From contig DAOTXL010000123.1 in the NCBI GenBank assembly GCA_034435455.1, positions 62,001-126,000 of the forward strand: 64,000 bases of DNA, read 5' to 3'. This document shows, piece after piece, positions 41,019 to 49,161 of this stretch. How positions within the stretch are numbered: position 1 is the first letter of the stretch; each line of letters begins with the position of its first letter. Below the pieces are notes generated by a model. That model saw only the letters and a program-made list of their open reading frames with translations. It was not told where the DNA came from and ran no database searches. The position numbers and the translations under genes were made by a program. The DNA comes from DAOTXL01 sp034435455 (GTDB taxonomy: Bacteria; Chloroflexota; Anaerolineae; JAAYZQ01).

Positions 41019-41486
41019 TCATTCCTCTCCTTCCTTGTCTTGCGACGGGGGAATGAACAGAACGGGGACGGGCGAGCGGCGACGCACCTTTTCGCCAACG
41101 CTGCCGAACAAAAAACGCCCAACTGCCGACTGGGGCAGGGTGGCCATGATGATCAGATCTATATTTTCCCGTCCTGCCAATTCGACAACTGCCTGCTCTG
41201 GCGGCAGGGGCGTGACTTCGATCTTGGGCACAACGTCGACGCCGGCGGCCTGAAACAGCTCGATCACCTGGGCCAGGTACTCTTCTCCCCTGGCTTTGCG
41301 CCGCGCGCCCGACGAGCCCGGCTCGATCTGGATCTGGTTAAAAAAGTGCTCTCCTGAGGCGATCACGGGCACCAGCCAAACCAAGACGACGGTCGCGCCC
41401 GTCTGCTGGGCCAGGGTCCGGGCGTGGGCCAGGGCGGGTTCCTGGTGCTGATCGTTTTCCATGGGCACGAGGATTCGTTGGTACAT
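41019..41486 (-). CDS. Universal stress protein (UspA family)
   Basis: The 155-residue protein starts MYQRILVPMENDQHQEPAL and ends FGSVGEKVRRRSPVPVLFI, the usual Usp ends. The ATP-binding G-x2-G part of the motif is replaced by ATLPQSAVGR, so it may belong to the non-ATP-binding class. GGAGGGAGC precedes the ATG, and the ferritin-like gene follows at once. Confidence 0.85.
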   Translation of the reverse strand: MYQRILVPMENDQHQEPALAHARTLAQQTGATVVLVWLVPVIASGEHFFNQIQIEPGSSGARRKARGEEYLAQVIELFQAAGVDVVPKIEVTPLPPEQAVVELAGRENIDLIIMATLPQSAVGRFLFGSVGEKVRRRSPVPVLFIPPSQDKEGEE

Positions 41487-41496
41487 ATGCTCCCTC

Positions 41497-41868
41497 CTAC
41501 AGGCCGGGCAAGGCCGCATCCAGAGCCTGGCGGTCCCAACCGACCATCCGCACCCGGCCGTCGACGATCCAGGTGGGATAGCGCCGCACCCGGTAGCGCA
41601 GGCTCTTGAGCAGCCCTTCAGGCGATTGGGGGTCTATGACCTTGATGAGGATCTGCTCGCCATAGCGCCCAGCCAGATCGTAAACCCATTCCGTCAACCG
41701 CCGGTAATCCTCTTGCCATTCTTGGGGATATTCAGCCAGGCCCCGTTCCTGTGGCCTCTCACCCACATCGGCCTCCGCCAGGATGAGCTCGCAGGAAGTA
41801 CACAGCCCCAGCCCTTGAAAGGTAGGGGCGATCACTTCCAGGCGTACCGGTTTCACCAGGTTGGTCAT
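41497..41868 (-). CDS. Thioredoxin-like protein with CxxC
   Basis: The ~123-residue protein has a thioredoxin-like beta-alpha-beta start with LGLCTSCELIL (Cys23, Cys26) and a later RVRRYPTWIVDGRVRMVGWD, where YPTW gives the cis-Pro loop. The region between is shorter than in thioredoxin, with a long acidic helix. It leads an operon with UspA, ferritin-like and ArsA-like genes. Confidence 0.7.
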   Translation of the reverse strand: MTNLVKPVRLEVIAPTFQGLGLCTSCELILAEADVGERPQERGLAEYPQEWQEDYRRLTEWVYDLAGRYGEQILIKVIDPQSPEGLLKSLRYRVRRYPTWIVDGRVRMVGWDRQALDAALPGL

Positions 41869-41963
41869 GACAATTGATTCCACTTGTCATAAACTGCCTG
41901 AGCCATCGCTTGCTCGACATAACCGATCGGAATGTATCGGCTCACGAACTTTCTCCCCCGCAA
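41865..41963 (-). pseudogene. Short frame resembling a HicB antitoxin N-terminus
   Basis: A 32-codon frame (TTG 41963) encodes SRYIPIGYVEQAMAQAVYDKW, like the first helix of HicB-type antitoxins (YIxxAMxxAxYDKL), then stops. Its TGA overlaps the next ATG (ATGA). It looks like a truncated antitoxin leader, or a small upstream peptide coupled to the thioredoxin-like gene. Confidence 0.35.
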
Positions 41964-42003
41964 TCGGATTTTTCTCTCCCCGTAGTGTCTTGTAACGCGA
42001 GCA

Positions 42004-42032
42004 ATGATACATCCTTCTGTCCAATTGGTCAA
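42004..42032 (-). promoter_or_regulatory. Promoter of the thioredoxin-UspA-ferritin-ArsA operon
   Basis: On the minus strand TTGACC (42032-42027), 17 bases, TATCAT (42009-42004). It lies just after the cstA terminator, so the operon to ~36.9 kb is probably its own unit. Confidence 0.65.
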
Positions 42033-42051
42033 ACCCCGTGCCTTTTGTCGC

Positions 42052-42085
42052 AAAAACTGGACCAGTCTGCCAGACTGGTCCAGTT
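42052..42085 (-). terminator. cstA terminator
   Basis: On the minus strand a 15-bp perfect stem (AACTGGACCAGTCTG with its complement, 42085-42055) with almost no loop is followed by a T run. It stands 30 bases after the cstA stop. Confidence 0.88.
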
Positions 42086-42114
42086 TCTTCGGCTGCTCGC
42101 TGGTCGGCAAACAA

Positions 42115-43884
42115 CTACTCGCCGCCGCTGGCTCGGGCCGGCTTGGCTGCTTCAGTGCGGTAGCGCTGGATGGCCTGGATGCCGTCCCAGGCCAGGATGG
42201 CGGCTGCCACGACCAGGATCAAGGCCATAATGCCGATGATGATCTGGGCCGTGGTGTACTGGCCCACATTGGCGATCTTGTACTTTTCCGGATCGCCTGT
42301 CTTGGGCAAGTTGATAAAGAACGCCTCATAAGCCTTGTACAGCAACGCTCCCATGGTGGTGACGAACATGAACACGAAGGGCCAGAAGGTCCACTGGTAG
42401 CTCTTGCCCCTGGACATCAGCCACAGTGTAATCAGCAGCAGGGCCAGCGAGGCCATGAGCTGATTGGCTGCCCCAAACAGCACCCAGATCTGCAGGAAAG
42501 GCACCACCCAGATCAAGATCAGGGTCAGCACCAGGGCGACGATGGTCCCGACATGCACATTCTTCATCGCCGGGATGCGCTCGCCCAACGCTTCAGCACT
42601 GGCCACGCGCATAAAGCGCACCACCAGGTACATGATCGTCAACGCCATCAGGCACAGGAAGACCATGCCATAGGCCGCACCAAAGTCCTTGGGCAACCCC
42701 CAGCGGTTCATAAAGGCGGCCAGTCCGTTGGCAAAGACGGCCGCTGCTTTGGCCCCGCCGCCGGCATCCACATAGCCCTGGTAGCTGCCCCAGGCAACCG
42801 TGGCCGTCAGGAAGGCCATGGTGGCAAAGAACATCTCCAGGAACATGGCCCCGCCACCGACGAACAGGGCATCGCCCTCTTTTTCCAACTGACGGGCCGT
42901 GCCGGAGCTGGAGACCAGGCTATGCCAGCCGGAGATGGCCCCGCAGGCGATGGTGACAAACAGGATGGGCCACAGGGGCCCCAGGCCGGTGACGTTGAAC
43001 TGCCGGTAGGCCGGAAAATCACCCAGGCCTGGATGCCAGATCAGGAGCCCCAGCACACCGCCCAGGATGCCCAGAAACACGATCCAGAAGGCCACATAGT
43101 TGATCGGCTGGGCCCAGCGCCAGATCGGCAGCACAGCGCCAAAGTAGCAGATGATCATCACCAGCAGGCTGCCGACGAACCCGGCCTGGGTCACGTTCAG
43201 GAACAACTTGGGGCTGGCCGCGCCGCCGCTCGTGCCAAAGATCGCTGCCCAGAAGTTCCGGACCGGCTCCAGGGTGCCCAGCCAGATGCCGATGAAGGAG
43301 ATGACCACGGTGATCACGCTGGTGAGGATGATGTCCTGCTTCCACTTGTAGGTCATCTGCCCGGCCAGGATGCCGGCCAGGATGACGATGATGACCCCCA
43401 GTGGCACAGCCGGGTTGGTGAGCAGGTTAAAGCCCACCTGGATGCCAAAGGCGCCCATGATCAGCCACAGGTAGAAGTAGATAAAGATCAGGAGGATCAT
43501 GCGCGAGCGGGGCGAGATAAGCCGATAGCTCAGGGCGCCGAAGGTCTGGCCTTCTTCGCGGACCCCCATGATGATGCTGCTATAGTCCTGCACCCAGCCG
43601 ATGAAGAAGGTACCGAGGATAATCCACAGCAGGGCGGGCAGCCAGCCCCACTGGACGGCCACGATCGGACCCAGAATGGGTCCCAAGGCAGCGATGGACT
43701 TGAATTGATAGCCAAACAACACGTTGCGGTTTGCCGGCGTGAAATCCACCCCATCCATGTACATCTTGGCCGGTGTGGCCTTTTTGTCGTCCGGCTGGAT
43801 GATGGTGCGGTCAATCGTCCGGGCATACCAGAAGTATCCCACGCCGATGGCCGCCAAGCCGATGATCAGAATGACGATGCTCAT
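42115..43884 (-). CDS. cstA: Carbon starvation protein A family (peptide/pyruvate transporter)
   Basis: The 589-residue protein has about 15 membrane helices and matches CstA: MYMDGVDFTPANRNVLFGYQ (as FTPANRNVLFGYQFKSIA), AALGPILGPIVAVQWGWLPA, VQDYSSIIMGVREEGQTFG, CGAISGWHSLVSSSGTARQL. CstA proteins import peptides or pyruvate. It has a strong promoter and a ~225-base structured leader upstream, and a terminator after it. Confidence 0.92.
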   Translation of the reverse strand: MSIVILIIGLAAIGVGYFWYARTIDRTIIQPDDKKATPAKMYMDGVDFTPANRNVLFGYQFKSIAALGPILGPIVAVQWGWLPALLWIILGTFFIGWVQDYSSIIMGVREEGQTFGALSYRLISPRSRMILLIFIYFYLWLIMGAFGIQVGFNLLTNPAVPLGVIIVILAGILAGQMTYKWKQDIILTSVITVVISFIGIWLGTLEPVRNFWAAIFGTSGGAASPKLFLNVTQAGFVGSLLVMIICYFGAVLPIWRWAQPINYVAFWIVFLGILGGVLGLLIWHPGLGDFPAYRQFNVTGLGPLWPILFVTIACGAISGWHSLVSSSGTARQLEKEGDALFVGGGAMFLEMFFATMAFLTATVAWGSYQGYVDAGGGAKAAAVFANGLAAFMNRWGLPKDFGAAYGMVFLCLMALTIMYLVVRFMRVASAEALGERIPAMKNVHVGTIVALVLTLILIWVVPFLQIWVLFGAANQLMASLALLLITLWLMSRGKSYQWTFWPFVFMFVTTMGALLYKAYEAFFINLPKTGDPEKYKIANVGQYTTAQIIIGIMALILVVAAAILAWDGIQAIQRYRTEAAKPARASGGE

Positions 43885-44117
43885 TTTCCTTCCTCCTACT
43901 CCTTTGTGGAATTGGAACCTTCAACCTCCCGGTTGACTGCCATACACCTGCACCACACCGCACAAGTTATACCCCGGCCTCACCTCCTTTCCCTGTTCTC
44001 CAGAGGGAGGGTCTTCTGGAGGTCCGTTGCCACGCCTCCCCAGGGACCGCTGCCCCAAAATGTCCCTGGGAGGCATTTGCCCTTTTTAAGCTGCCGTACC
44101 GAATCCAAACCGCGCAG
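43885..44117 (-). promoter_or_regulatory. Long structured 5' leader of cstA
   Basis: The transcript from the promoter at 44146-44118 would have about 225 leader bases. A 12-bp stem (CTCCCAGGGAC...GTCCCTGGGGAG) near 44075-44037 and a 7-bp stem (CTCCAGA...TCTGGAG) near 44020-43998 follow AAAAAGGGCAAATG. No known riboswitch was recognised, and no terminator precedes the start codon. Confidence 0.45.
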
Positions 44118-44146
44118 AGTATACCACCATTCGCCGCGCCTGTCAA
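44118..44146 (-). promoter_or_regulatory. cstA promoter
   Basis: On the minus strand TTGACA (44146-44141), 17 bases, TATACT (44123-44118). Confidence 0.85.
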
Positions 44147-44225
44147 CTGCCACCCGCCGGATCAGAAAGGCTCCACCCCTCCCCATTACAACACCCGGCA
44201 AGGCCCCAGGTTACGCCGCAGAGGT

Positions 44226-45140
44226 TCACCCCAACCTGTCCACCATCATCCCGGCGAACACCAACGCCAGGTACAGGCTCGACAGTTTGAACATCAGCCA
44301 GGCGTTGTGCCTGGTGGGCCGCAAGTACAGATAGATGTGGCCCGCTGCCGACACCAGGCCGCCCAGGATGGCAGCCGCAAAATAGATCGGGCCCAGGTTG
44401 CCCACAATCCCCAACAGCAACGATTCGGCCACCATCAAAAAGACGCTCAGGACGATCAGGTTGACGGCACGGCGGAGGTCGGTAACCACCGGCAACATCG
44501 GCACGTTGGCCCGGGCGTAATCCTCCCGGTAGCGGATGGCCAGGTTCCAGATATGGTTGGGCGTCCAGGTGATGACCAGCAGGCTGATGAGCACCGGCGT
44601 CCAGGTGACATCGCCCCGCACCGCCGCCCAGCCAAACAGCGCCGGCATCCCGCCGCTGACCGATCCAAGGAGGATGTTGGTGCAGGTGCGCCGTTTGGCC
44701 AGCAGGCTATAGACCACCACATTGTCGAACAGGCCCACGAACATCCATAACGCAGCCAGTGGATTGAGCAGAAACGATAGGATAAGAGATGAAATGGATA
44801 GAAGGAGCCCCCACACCAGCGCCTTTTCGGGGGGATGGATGCGCCTGCCCGGCAGGGGCCGGCCCCGCGTGCGGTCCATCAGCGCGTCTATGTCGCGGTC
44901 CAGATAGCAGGTGAGGGTGTTGGCCCCGGCACAGCCGGCGGTGATGGCCGTCAGGGCCAGCAGCCAGCCGCCCGCCGACAGGCCCCCCACGCCGCCGGCG
45001 ACGATCATCGCCCCCAGGCAGGTAAAGACCAGCAGGGCCACCGTGCTGGGCTTGGTCACTTCTATATACTTCCACACCCTGGCCTGCCAGCGCCGGGCCC
45101 CTGCCAGCGATGCTTGAGCAATCCCTGTTGTGTTATCCAT
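44226..45140 (-). CDS. ctaB: Protoheme IX farnesyltransferase (heme O synthase)
   Basis: The 304-residue UbiA-family protein has nine hydrophobic segments and the prenyl-diphosphate motif ANTLTCYLDRDIDALMDRT, followed by RPLPGRRIHP, and the second Asp-rich loop YREDYARANVPMLPVV. TWTPNHIWNLAIRY is specific for the CtaB/CyoE branch. It makes heme O for a heme-copper oxidase, which is not in the window. The ccm cluster and the Cu pump fit with aerobic respiration. Confidence 0.92.
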   Translation of the reverse strand: MDNTTGIAQASLAGARRWQARVWKYIEVTKPSTVALLVFTCLGAMIVAGGVGGLSAGGWLLALTAITAGCAGANTLTCYLDRDIDALMDRTRGRPLPGRRIHPPEKALVWGLLLSISSLILSFLLNPLAALWMFVGLFDNVVVYSLLAKRRTCTNILLGSVSGGMPALFGWAAVRGDVTWTPVLISLLVITWTPNHIWNLAIRYREDYARANVPMLPVVTDLRRAVNLIVLSVFLMVAESLLLGIVGNLGPIYFAAAILGGLVSAAGHIYLYLRPTRHNAWLMFKLSSLYLALVFAGMMVDRLG

Positions 45141-45205
45141 CCCTATCTACCCCTCCTTTGGCCCGACCATTATAGCGAAAAAGTGGGGGGAGGTCAACTG
45201 CCGGG

Positions 45206-45317
45206 CACGAATGGGGGCCACGAATGGGGGCCACGAATGGGGGCCACGAATGGGACACGAATACACGAATGCCGGGCACGAATGCAGGCCACGAATGGGT
45301 CACGAATACACGAATGG
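45206..45317. repeat. Direct repeats built on CACGAATG
   Basis: About ten copies of CACGAAT(G/A) separated by GGGGC or similar, partly as a 13-base tandem unit. Intergenic, no spacers of constant length, so not CRISPR. It fills most of the 236-base gap between ctaB and the tyrosine kinase gene. Confidence 0.85.
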
Positions 45318-45329
45318 GGCATAAAGGCA

Positions 45330-45358
45330 AAGAGGGCGACCCGGTGGGTCGCCCTCTT
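45330..45358 (-). terminator. Terminator after the tyrosine kinase gene
   Basis: A 13-bp perfect stem AAGAGGGCGACCC with its complement (45330-45342, 45346-45358), followed on the minus strand by a T-rich TTTGCCTTT, lies just downstream of the stop. Confidence 0.85.
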
Positions 45359-45376
45359 GGTTGGTTGTGTCGGCCC

Positions 45377-47017
45377 TCAGCGCCGGGCGGATAGACGCCC
45401 CAGCAGCGGGATGCGCTGGTACCAGCGCCGCCGCCGCCGTTTGCGGCCTTTGTTGTCTTCGGAATAGTAGTAGTAGTAATAGTAGTAATAGTACCCGCCG
45501 GCACTCCGCGGCGAGAGGCGGTTCAGGGCCACGCCCAGCAGGTTAGCCCCCACCTGCCGCAGGCTTTCCACCGCCTGGCGGGCCATGTTCCGCCGCGTCC
45601 GCCCGGCATCGGCCACCAGCAGCACGCCGTCGGCCTGGGCAGCCAGCACTGCCGCGTCGGTGACCGGGATGGCCGGCGGTGTATCGAACAGGATCACATC
45701 GGCCCTGTCTTTCAAGTGTTCGATGAGCTGGCGCATCTTTTGCGAGCCGAGCAACTCCGATGGGTTGGGCGGCAGGGGGCCGCTGGTCAGCACGCGCAGG
45801 TTTTCAATGCCGGTCTCCTGCAGGTGCCCATCCAACGATGGTTCATCCTGGAGCAGGACGCTGGTCAACCCCTCCTTGTTCTGGAGTTGAAAGATCTTGT
45901 GCAGCATCGGCCGGCGCAGGTCCGAATCCACCAGCACCACCGATTTCCCGGCCTGAGCCATCACCACCCCCAGATTGGCCAGGGTGGTGCTCTTGCCCTC
46001 CACCGGATTGGGGCTGGTGACCACCAACGATTTCAGGGGGCGGTCCAGGGAGGAAAAGTGCAAATTGGTGCGCATGACCCGATAGGCTTCAGCGATGGGG
46101 GACTTGGGATGGCGGACGGTGATCAGTTTGTCGGCCGGGTTGTCGCCGGCGATGCGGCTGATGGCCCCCACCGTGGTCAGCCCCATCGTCCGGGTCGCAT
46201 CGTCGGGCGATTTGACCGTGTCATCCAGATATTCCAGGAGAAAGGCCGCACCTGTGGCCAGGACCAACCCCACCGCAGCGGCCAGCAGCACCTGTTTTTT
46301 CCATTGCGGGCCGACAGGCACCGTGGGCAGGCTGGCTTCTTCGATAACCGTGAGGGTGTTGATCCCCTGCTCGCCCAACAGCAACTGGTATTGGGCATAG
46401 GTGGCCTGCCAGGTGTTGATCTGGTTTTGCAGGATGGCGATCTGGTTCTGGATCTCCTGGATCTGCCGGGCGCTGAAAGCCTGGGCCAGGTCTGCCTCCA
46501 GTTTCTGGATCTCCTCCTGGGCAGCCTTGATTTTGGGCGGCAGGCTATTGGCCTGCTCCTGGATGAACTCGCGGTTGCTGTCTTGCGGCCTGGCCTTTTC
46601 GACACTGCTGATCAGTTGCCGGGCCAGCTCATCGGCGATCAACTGGGCCCGCCTGGGGTCGGTGTCGATCACCTTGATCTCCATGAGCTGGGTGTTGGGC
46701 ACCAGGCTGACTGCGATCTGCCCTTGCAGGCTGCGCCATTCCTCTTCAAAGCCCAGCGCCCGGGCCGTCGCTTTCAGGATCGGCTCGCGTTTGATCAGCT
46801 CGGAGTAGGTTTGGGCCAACTGCTGGCCGGCATAAAAGTCGGTGTAGTTGGGGTTGGCCTTTTCGATGGTCTGGCCGATCATGAGTGTGGTGGAGCTCTG
46901 ATAGATGGGGGGCTGATCTTTGGCCGCCAGCCAGGTGGAAACCCCGGCAACGGCCGTGCCGAGCAGGATCAGCCATAACCACTTCCAGACAACCGCTGCA
47001 TACTGCCGTAGCTCCAT
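45377..47017 (-). CDS. Wzz/BY-kinase: polysaccharide chain-length and tyrosine autokinase fusion
   Basis: The 546-residue protein starts with a Wzz domain (membrane helix LWLILLGTAVAGVSTWLA, long coiled coil AQEEIQKLEADLAQAFSARQ, second helix VLLAAAVGLVLATGAAFLL). It then has a bacterial tyrosine kinase: Walker A TSPNPVEGKSTTLANLG, Walker A' VVLVDSDLRRP, Walker B VILFDTPPA. Near the C-terminus is a run of ten Tyr after AGG, then basic residues. BY-kinases autophosphorylate a C-terminal Tyr cluster to tune polymer export. The run is unusually uniform. It opens the minus-strand surface polysaccharide region. Confidence 0.92.
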   Translation of the reverse strand: MELRQYAAVVWKWLWLILLGTAVAGVSTWLAAKDQPPIYQSSTTLMIGQTIEKANPNYTDFYAGQQLAQTYSELIKREPILKATARALGFEEEWRSLQGQIAVSLVPNTQLMEIKVIDTDPRRAQLIADELARQLISSVEKARPQDSNREFIQEQANSLPPKIKAAQEEIQKLEADLAQAFSARQIQEIQNQIAILQNQINTWQATYAQYQLLLGEQGINTLTVIEEASLPTVPVGPQWKKQVLLAAAVGLVLATGAAFLLEYLDDTVKSPDDATRTMGLTTVGAISRIAGDNPADKLITVRHPKSPIAEAYRVMRTNLHFSSLDRPLKSLVVTSPNPVEGKSTTLANLGVVMAQAGKSVVLVDSDLRRPMLHKIFQLQNKEGLTSVLLQDEPSLDGHLQETGIENLRVLTSGPLPPNPSELLGSQKMRQLIEHLKDRADVILFDTPPAIPVTDAAVLAAQADGVLLVADAGRTRRNMARQAVESLRQVGANLLGVALNRLSPRSAGGYYYYYYYYYYSEDNKGRKRRRRRWYQRIPLLGRLSARR

Positions 47018-47092
47018 GTTTCATTACCCTATTCTATTGTAACACATTGTGGGCGATTGTACAACCCGGTGCCCCCGGGCAAACGCACCCTG

Positions 47093-49150
47093 CTATTTGA
47101 CCCAGACCGGGTCCCAGTCGTTGGCGGGGCTGTCGAGCAAAAGGCGCCGCCCGCTGCCATCGGCGTTGATGATCCACAGTTGCCGGCGGCCTGTATCCTG
47201 GTTCGACCAGAAGACGATCTGCCGGCCGTCGGGCGACCAGGAGGGGTGCTTGTCCCACTCCCACTGGTTAAAGGTCAGCCGCTTCTGGCCCTTGCCATCG
47301 GTGCCGATGACATAGAGGTCGTCGTTGCCGCTTTCGATGGATACAAAGGCCAGTTGATCGCCACGGGGTGACCAGACCGGATCGTAGCTGGTGCGGCTGT
47401 TAAAGGTGACCTGCCACGAGCCGCCATAGTAGGCGGAATAGATATAGACCTGCGGCACCCCCTGGCCGTCGTTGCGGACGTAGGCCCACGCCTGGCCATC
47501 GGGCGAGGCGTTTTCCTGTTGGAGCGCCTGATCGTAGGGCCAGCGGGCGGTGAGCACCCCCACGCGCCCCGTATCGGGATCGAGCACATAGACCCCCGGC
47601 TGCCCACCCCGGTCGGAGAGGAAGAGGATTTTGCCCCGCAGGATGGCGGGCATGGGGGGCGTGGTGGGGGTGGGGGTCGGGGTAGGGGTCGGGGTGCCGG
47701 TCAGTTCGTCCAGCCAGATCAGCACCGGCGTGGCTGTGGGCCGGGGGGTAGAGGTGGCTGTGGCCAGGTTGTGCGGCGTAGGGGTGGGCGTGCCGGTGAG
47801 GATGACGTGGGCCGTGGCCAGCGCCCGCAGATAGACGGCCGTGGCATACCCGGCCGGGGTAGGGGTGTTGGTGACGACGACATAGTCGGGCGTGGCCGTG
47901 GCTACGAACGGAGGCAGGGGTGTGGCCGTGCCGGTGGTGGTGGCCCACACCGTCTGGCGGAGGGCGATTGCGGCCGCCGTCACGGCGTTGGCCGGCGTCG
48001 GGGTGCTGGTGACCACGAACCACACCGGCGTGTCGGTGGGGGTAGGGGTGAGGGAGGGGGTCGGGGTATGGGTCGGTGGCACCGGACCGGTGGGGATGGG
48101 GGTCCTGGGCGGCGGCCCGACATTCAGCAGCAGCCGGGGCGGGCGGCCCTGGGTGGCCGGCCCGGAGCCGGTATCCCAGGCAAAGACGCTGTTTTCGCCG
48201 GCCAGCGGCCCATCCAGCCGAAAGGAAACGGTATAATGTTCGTCGAGCAGGCGCTGCTCCAGGTCACGAAGCTGCTCGGTTGACAGCACAAAGAGGTTGG
48301 TCTGGCCCACGGCCAGGTCTCCCACACCCAGTGCCGGTGACAGGCTCCACTGCACCGGGGCATTGTGCACCCGCTGGAAGGTCAGGCGACTCCACTCGGC
48401 GTCGGCCTCGCGGGGCAGAACGCGGACCTCCCACACCCCTTCGCCGCCCAGACGGCGGGCATCCAGGCCGGTCAGCTCCAGGACAGCGGCGTGGATGGTG
48501 GCCCCGCGGGGCACGGCCGACAGGTTGAACTGGAAGATGCCGTGGTAGATGATCCGGTCGAACACGCCGGTATAGAGGTATGAATCGCCCAGATGGTTGC
48601 CCCGCTCCTCGTCGCTGGCCACCCAACCGGCTGCGCCAGCCTGGGGCGACAGATTGTAGATGGCTCCGCCGGGATAAGGGGTCGGCGTGGCGGTGGGTTC
48701 CAGGAAGCGGAAGGTCGGCGTCGGCGGGGCCACGGGAGTGGTCAGGGTGGCCGTGGCCGTGGAGGTGGGATGGGTACCGGCCCGGACGGTGGGGGTGGCC
48801 GTTGGCGCTGGGGTCAGCAGCGCCGAGCCATAGTAGTACACGACGGCGAGGCTGACCAGAATGGCGGCCACCCACAACACCGACCGCAACACCGGGAAGC
48901 GCGCCGGCGGCGGCCCGACCTCATCCTCGACCGCAGCGGTGGGACGCGGTTCGGGCGGCGGCGAGGCTGGCGGCTGGCGGTAAAAGCGGCAGGCCCGATG
49001 CTCCTCCGTCAGGCAGAATTGCGCCTGGTGGTCCAGGGCGACTTCCGTCGGGCGCTCCCGGGCATAGCACAGGTGGGCCTCGTTCGGTTCGGCGTAGCGG
49101 ATCTGGCGGTCCTGGTCGCTGCCCAACCAGGGGCACAAGGTAGCAGCCAT
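47093..49150 (-). CDS. Membrane protein with Cys-rich N-domain, DNRLRE-like domain and PD40 propeller
   Basis: From ATG 49150 the 685-residue protein has a Cys-rich N-terminal module common in Chloroflexi (CPWLGSDQDRQIRYAEPNEA, HLCYARERP, FCLTEEHRACRFY), one membrane helix, a Thr/Pro linker, a DNRLRE-like domain (FQFNLSAVPRGATIHAAVLE), a very long TPTPTP linker and a C-terminal TolB/PD40 propeller (PVWSPRGDQLAFVSIESGND, HPSWSPDGRQIVFWSNQD). The propeller should lie outside the cell. No enzyme motif is seen. It may bind surface polymers. The frame extends to 49252, but the module begins at 49150. Confidence 0.75.
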   Translation of the reverse strand: MAATLCPWLGSDQDRQIRYAEPNEAHLCYARERPTEVALDHQAQFCLTEEHRACRFYRQPPASPPPEPRPTAAVEDEVGPPPARFPVLRSVLWVAAILVSLAVVYYYGSALLTPAPTATPTVRAGTHPTSTATATLTTPVAPPTPTFRFLEPTATPTPYPGGAIYNLSPQAGAAGWVASDEERGNHLGDSYLYTGVFDRIIYHGIFQFNLSAVPRGATIHAAVLELTGLDARRLGGEGVWEVRVLPREADAEWSRLTFQRVHNAPVQWSLSPALGVGDLAVGQTNLFVLSTEQLRDLEQRLLDEHYTVSFRLDGPLAGENSVFAWDTGSGPATQGRPPRLLLNVGPPPRTPIPTGPVPPTHTPTPSLTPTPTDTPVWFVVTSTPTPANAVTAAAIALRQTVWATTTGTATPLPPFVATATPDYVVVTNTPTPAGYATAVYLRALATAHVILTGTPTPTPHNLATATSTPRPTATPVLIWLDELTGTPTPTPTPTPTTPPMPAILRGKILFLSDRGGQPGVYVLDPDTGRVGVLTARWPYDQALQQENASPDGQAWAYVRNDGQGVPQVYIYSAYYGGSWQVTFNSRTSYDPVWSPRGDQLAFVSIESGNDDLYVIGTDGKGQKRLTFNQWEWDKHPSWSPDGRQIVFWSNQDTGRRQLWIINADGSGRRLLLDSPANDWDPVWVK

Positions 49151-49161
49151 GGCAGAGAGGG

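Noticed and set aside
43885..44111. c-di-GMP (GEMM) riboswitch in the cstA leader because of AAAAAGGGCAAA
   Set aside because: Only the short start resembles it; the second stem, tetraloop receptor and spacing do not fit.
42004..44334. 776-codon plus-strand frame opposite cstA
   Set aside because: It is the complement of a clear CstA gene; His/Asp/Gln-rich low-complexity translation without domains.
45206..45317. CRISPR array
   Set aside because: Repeats are short, variable and without spacers of regular size; no cas genes nearby.
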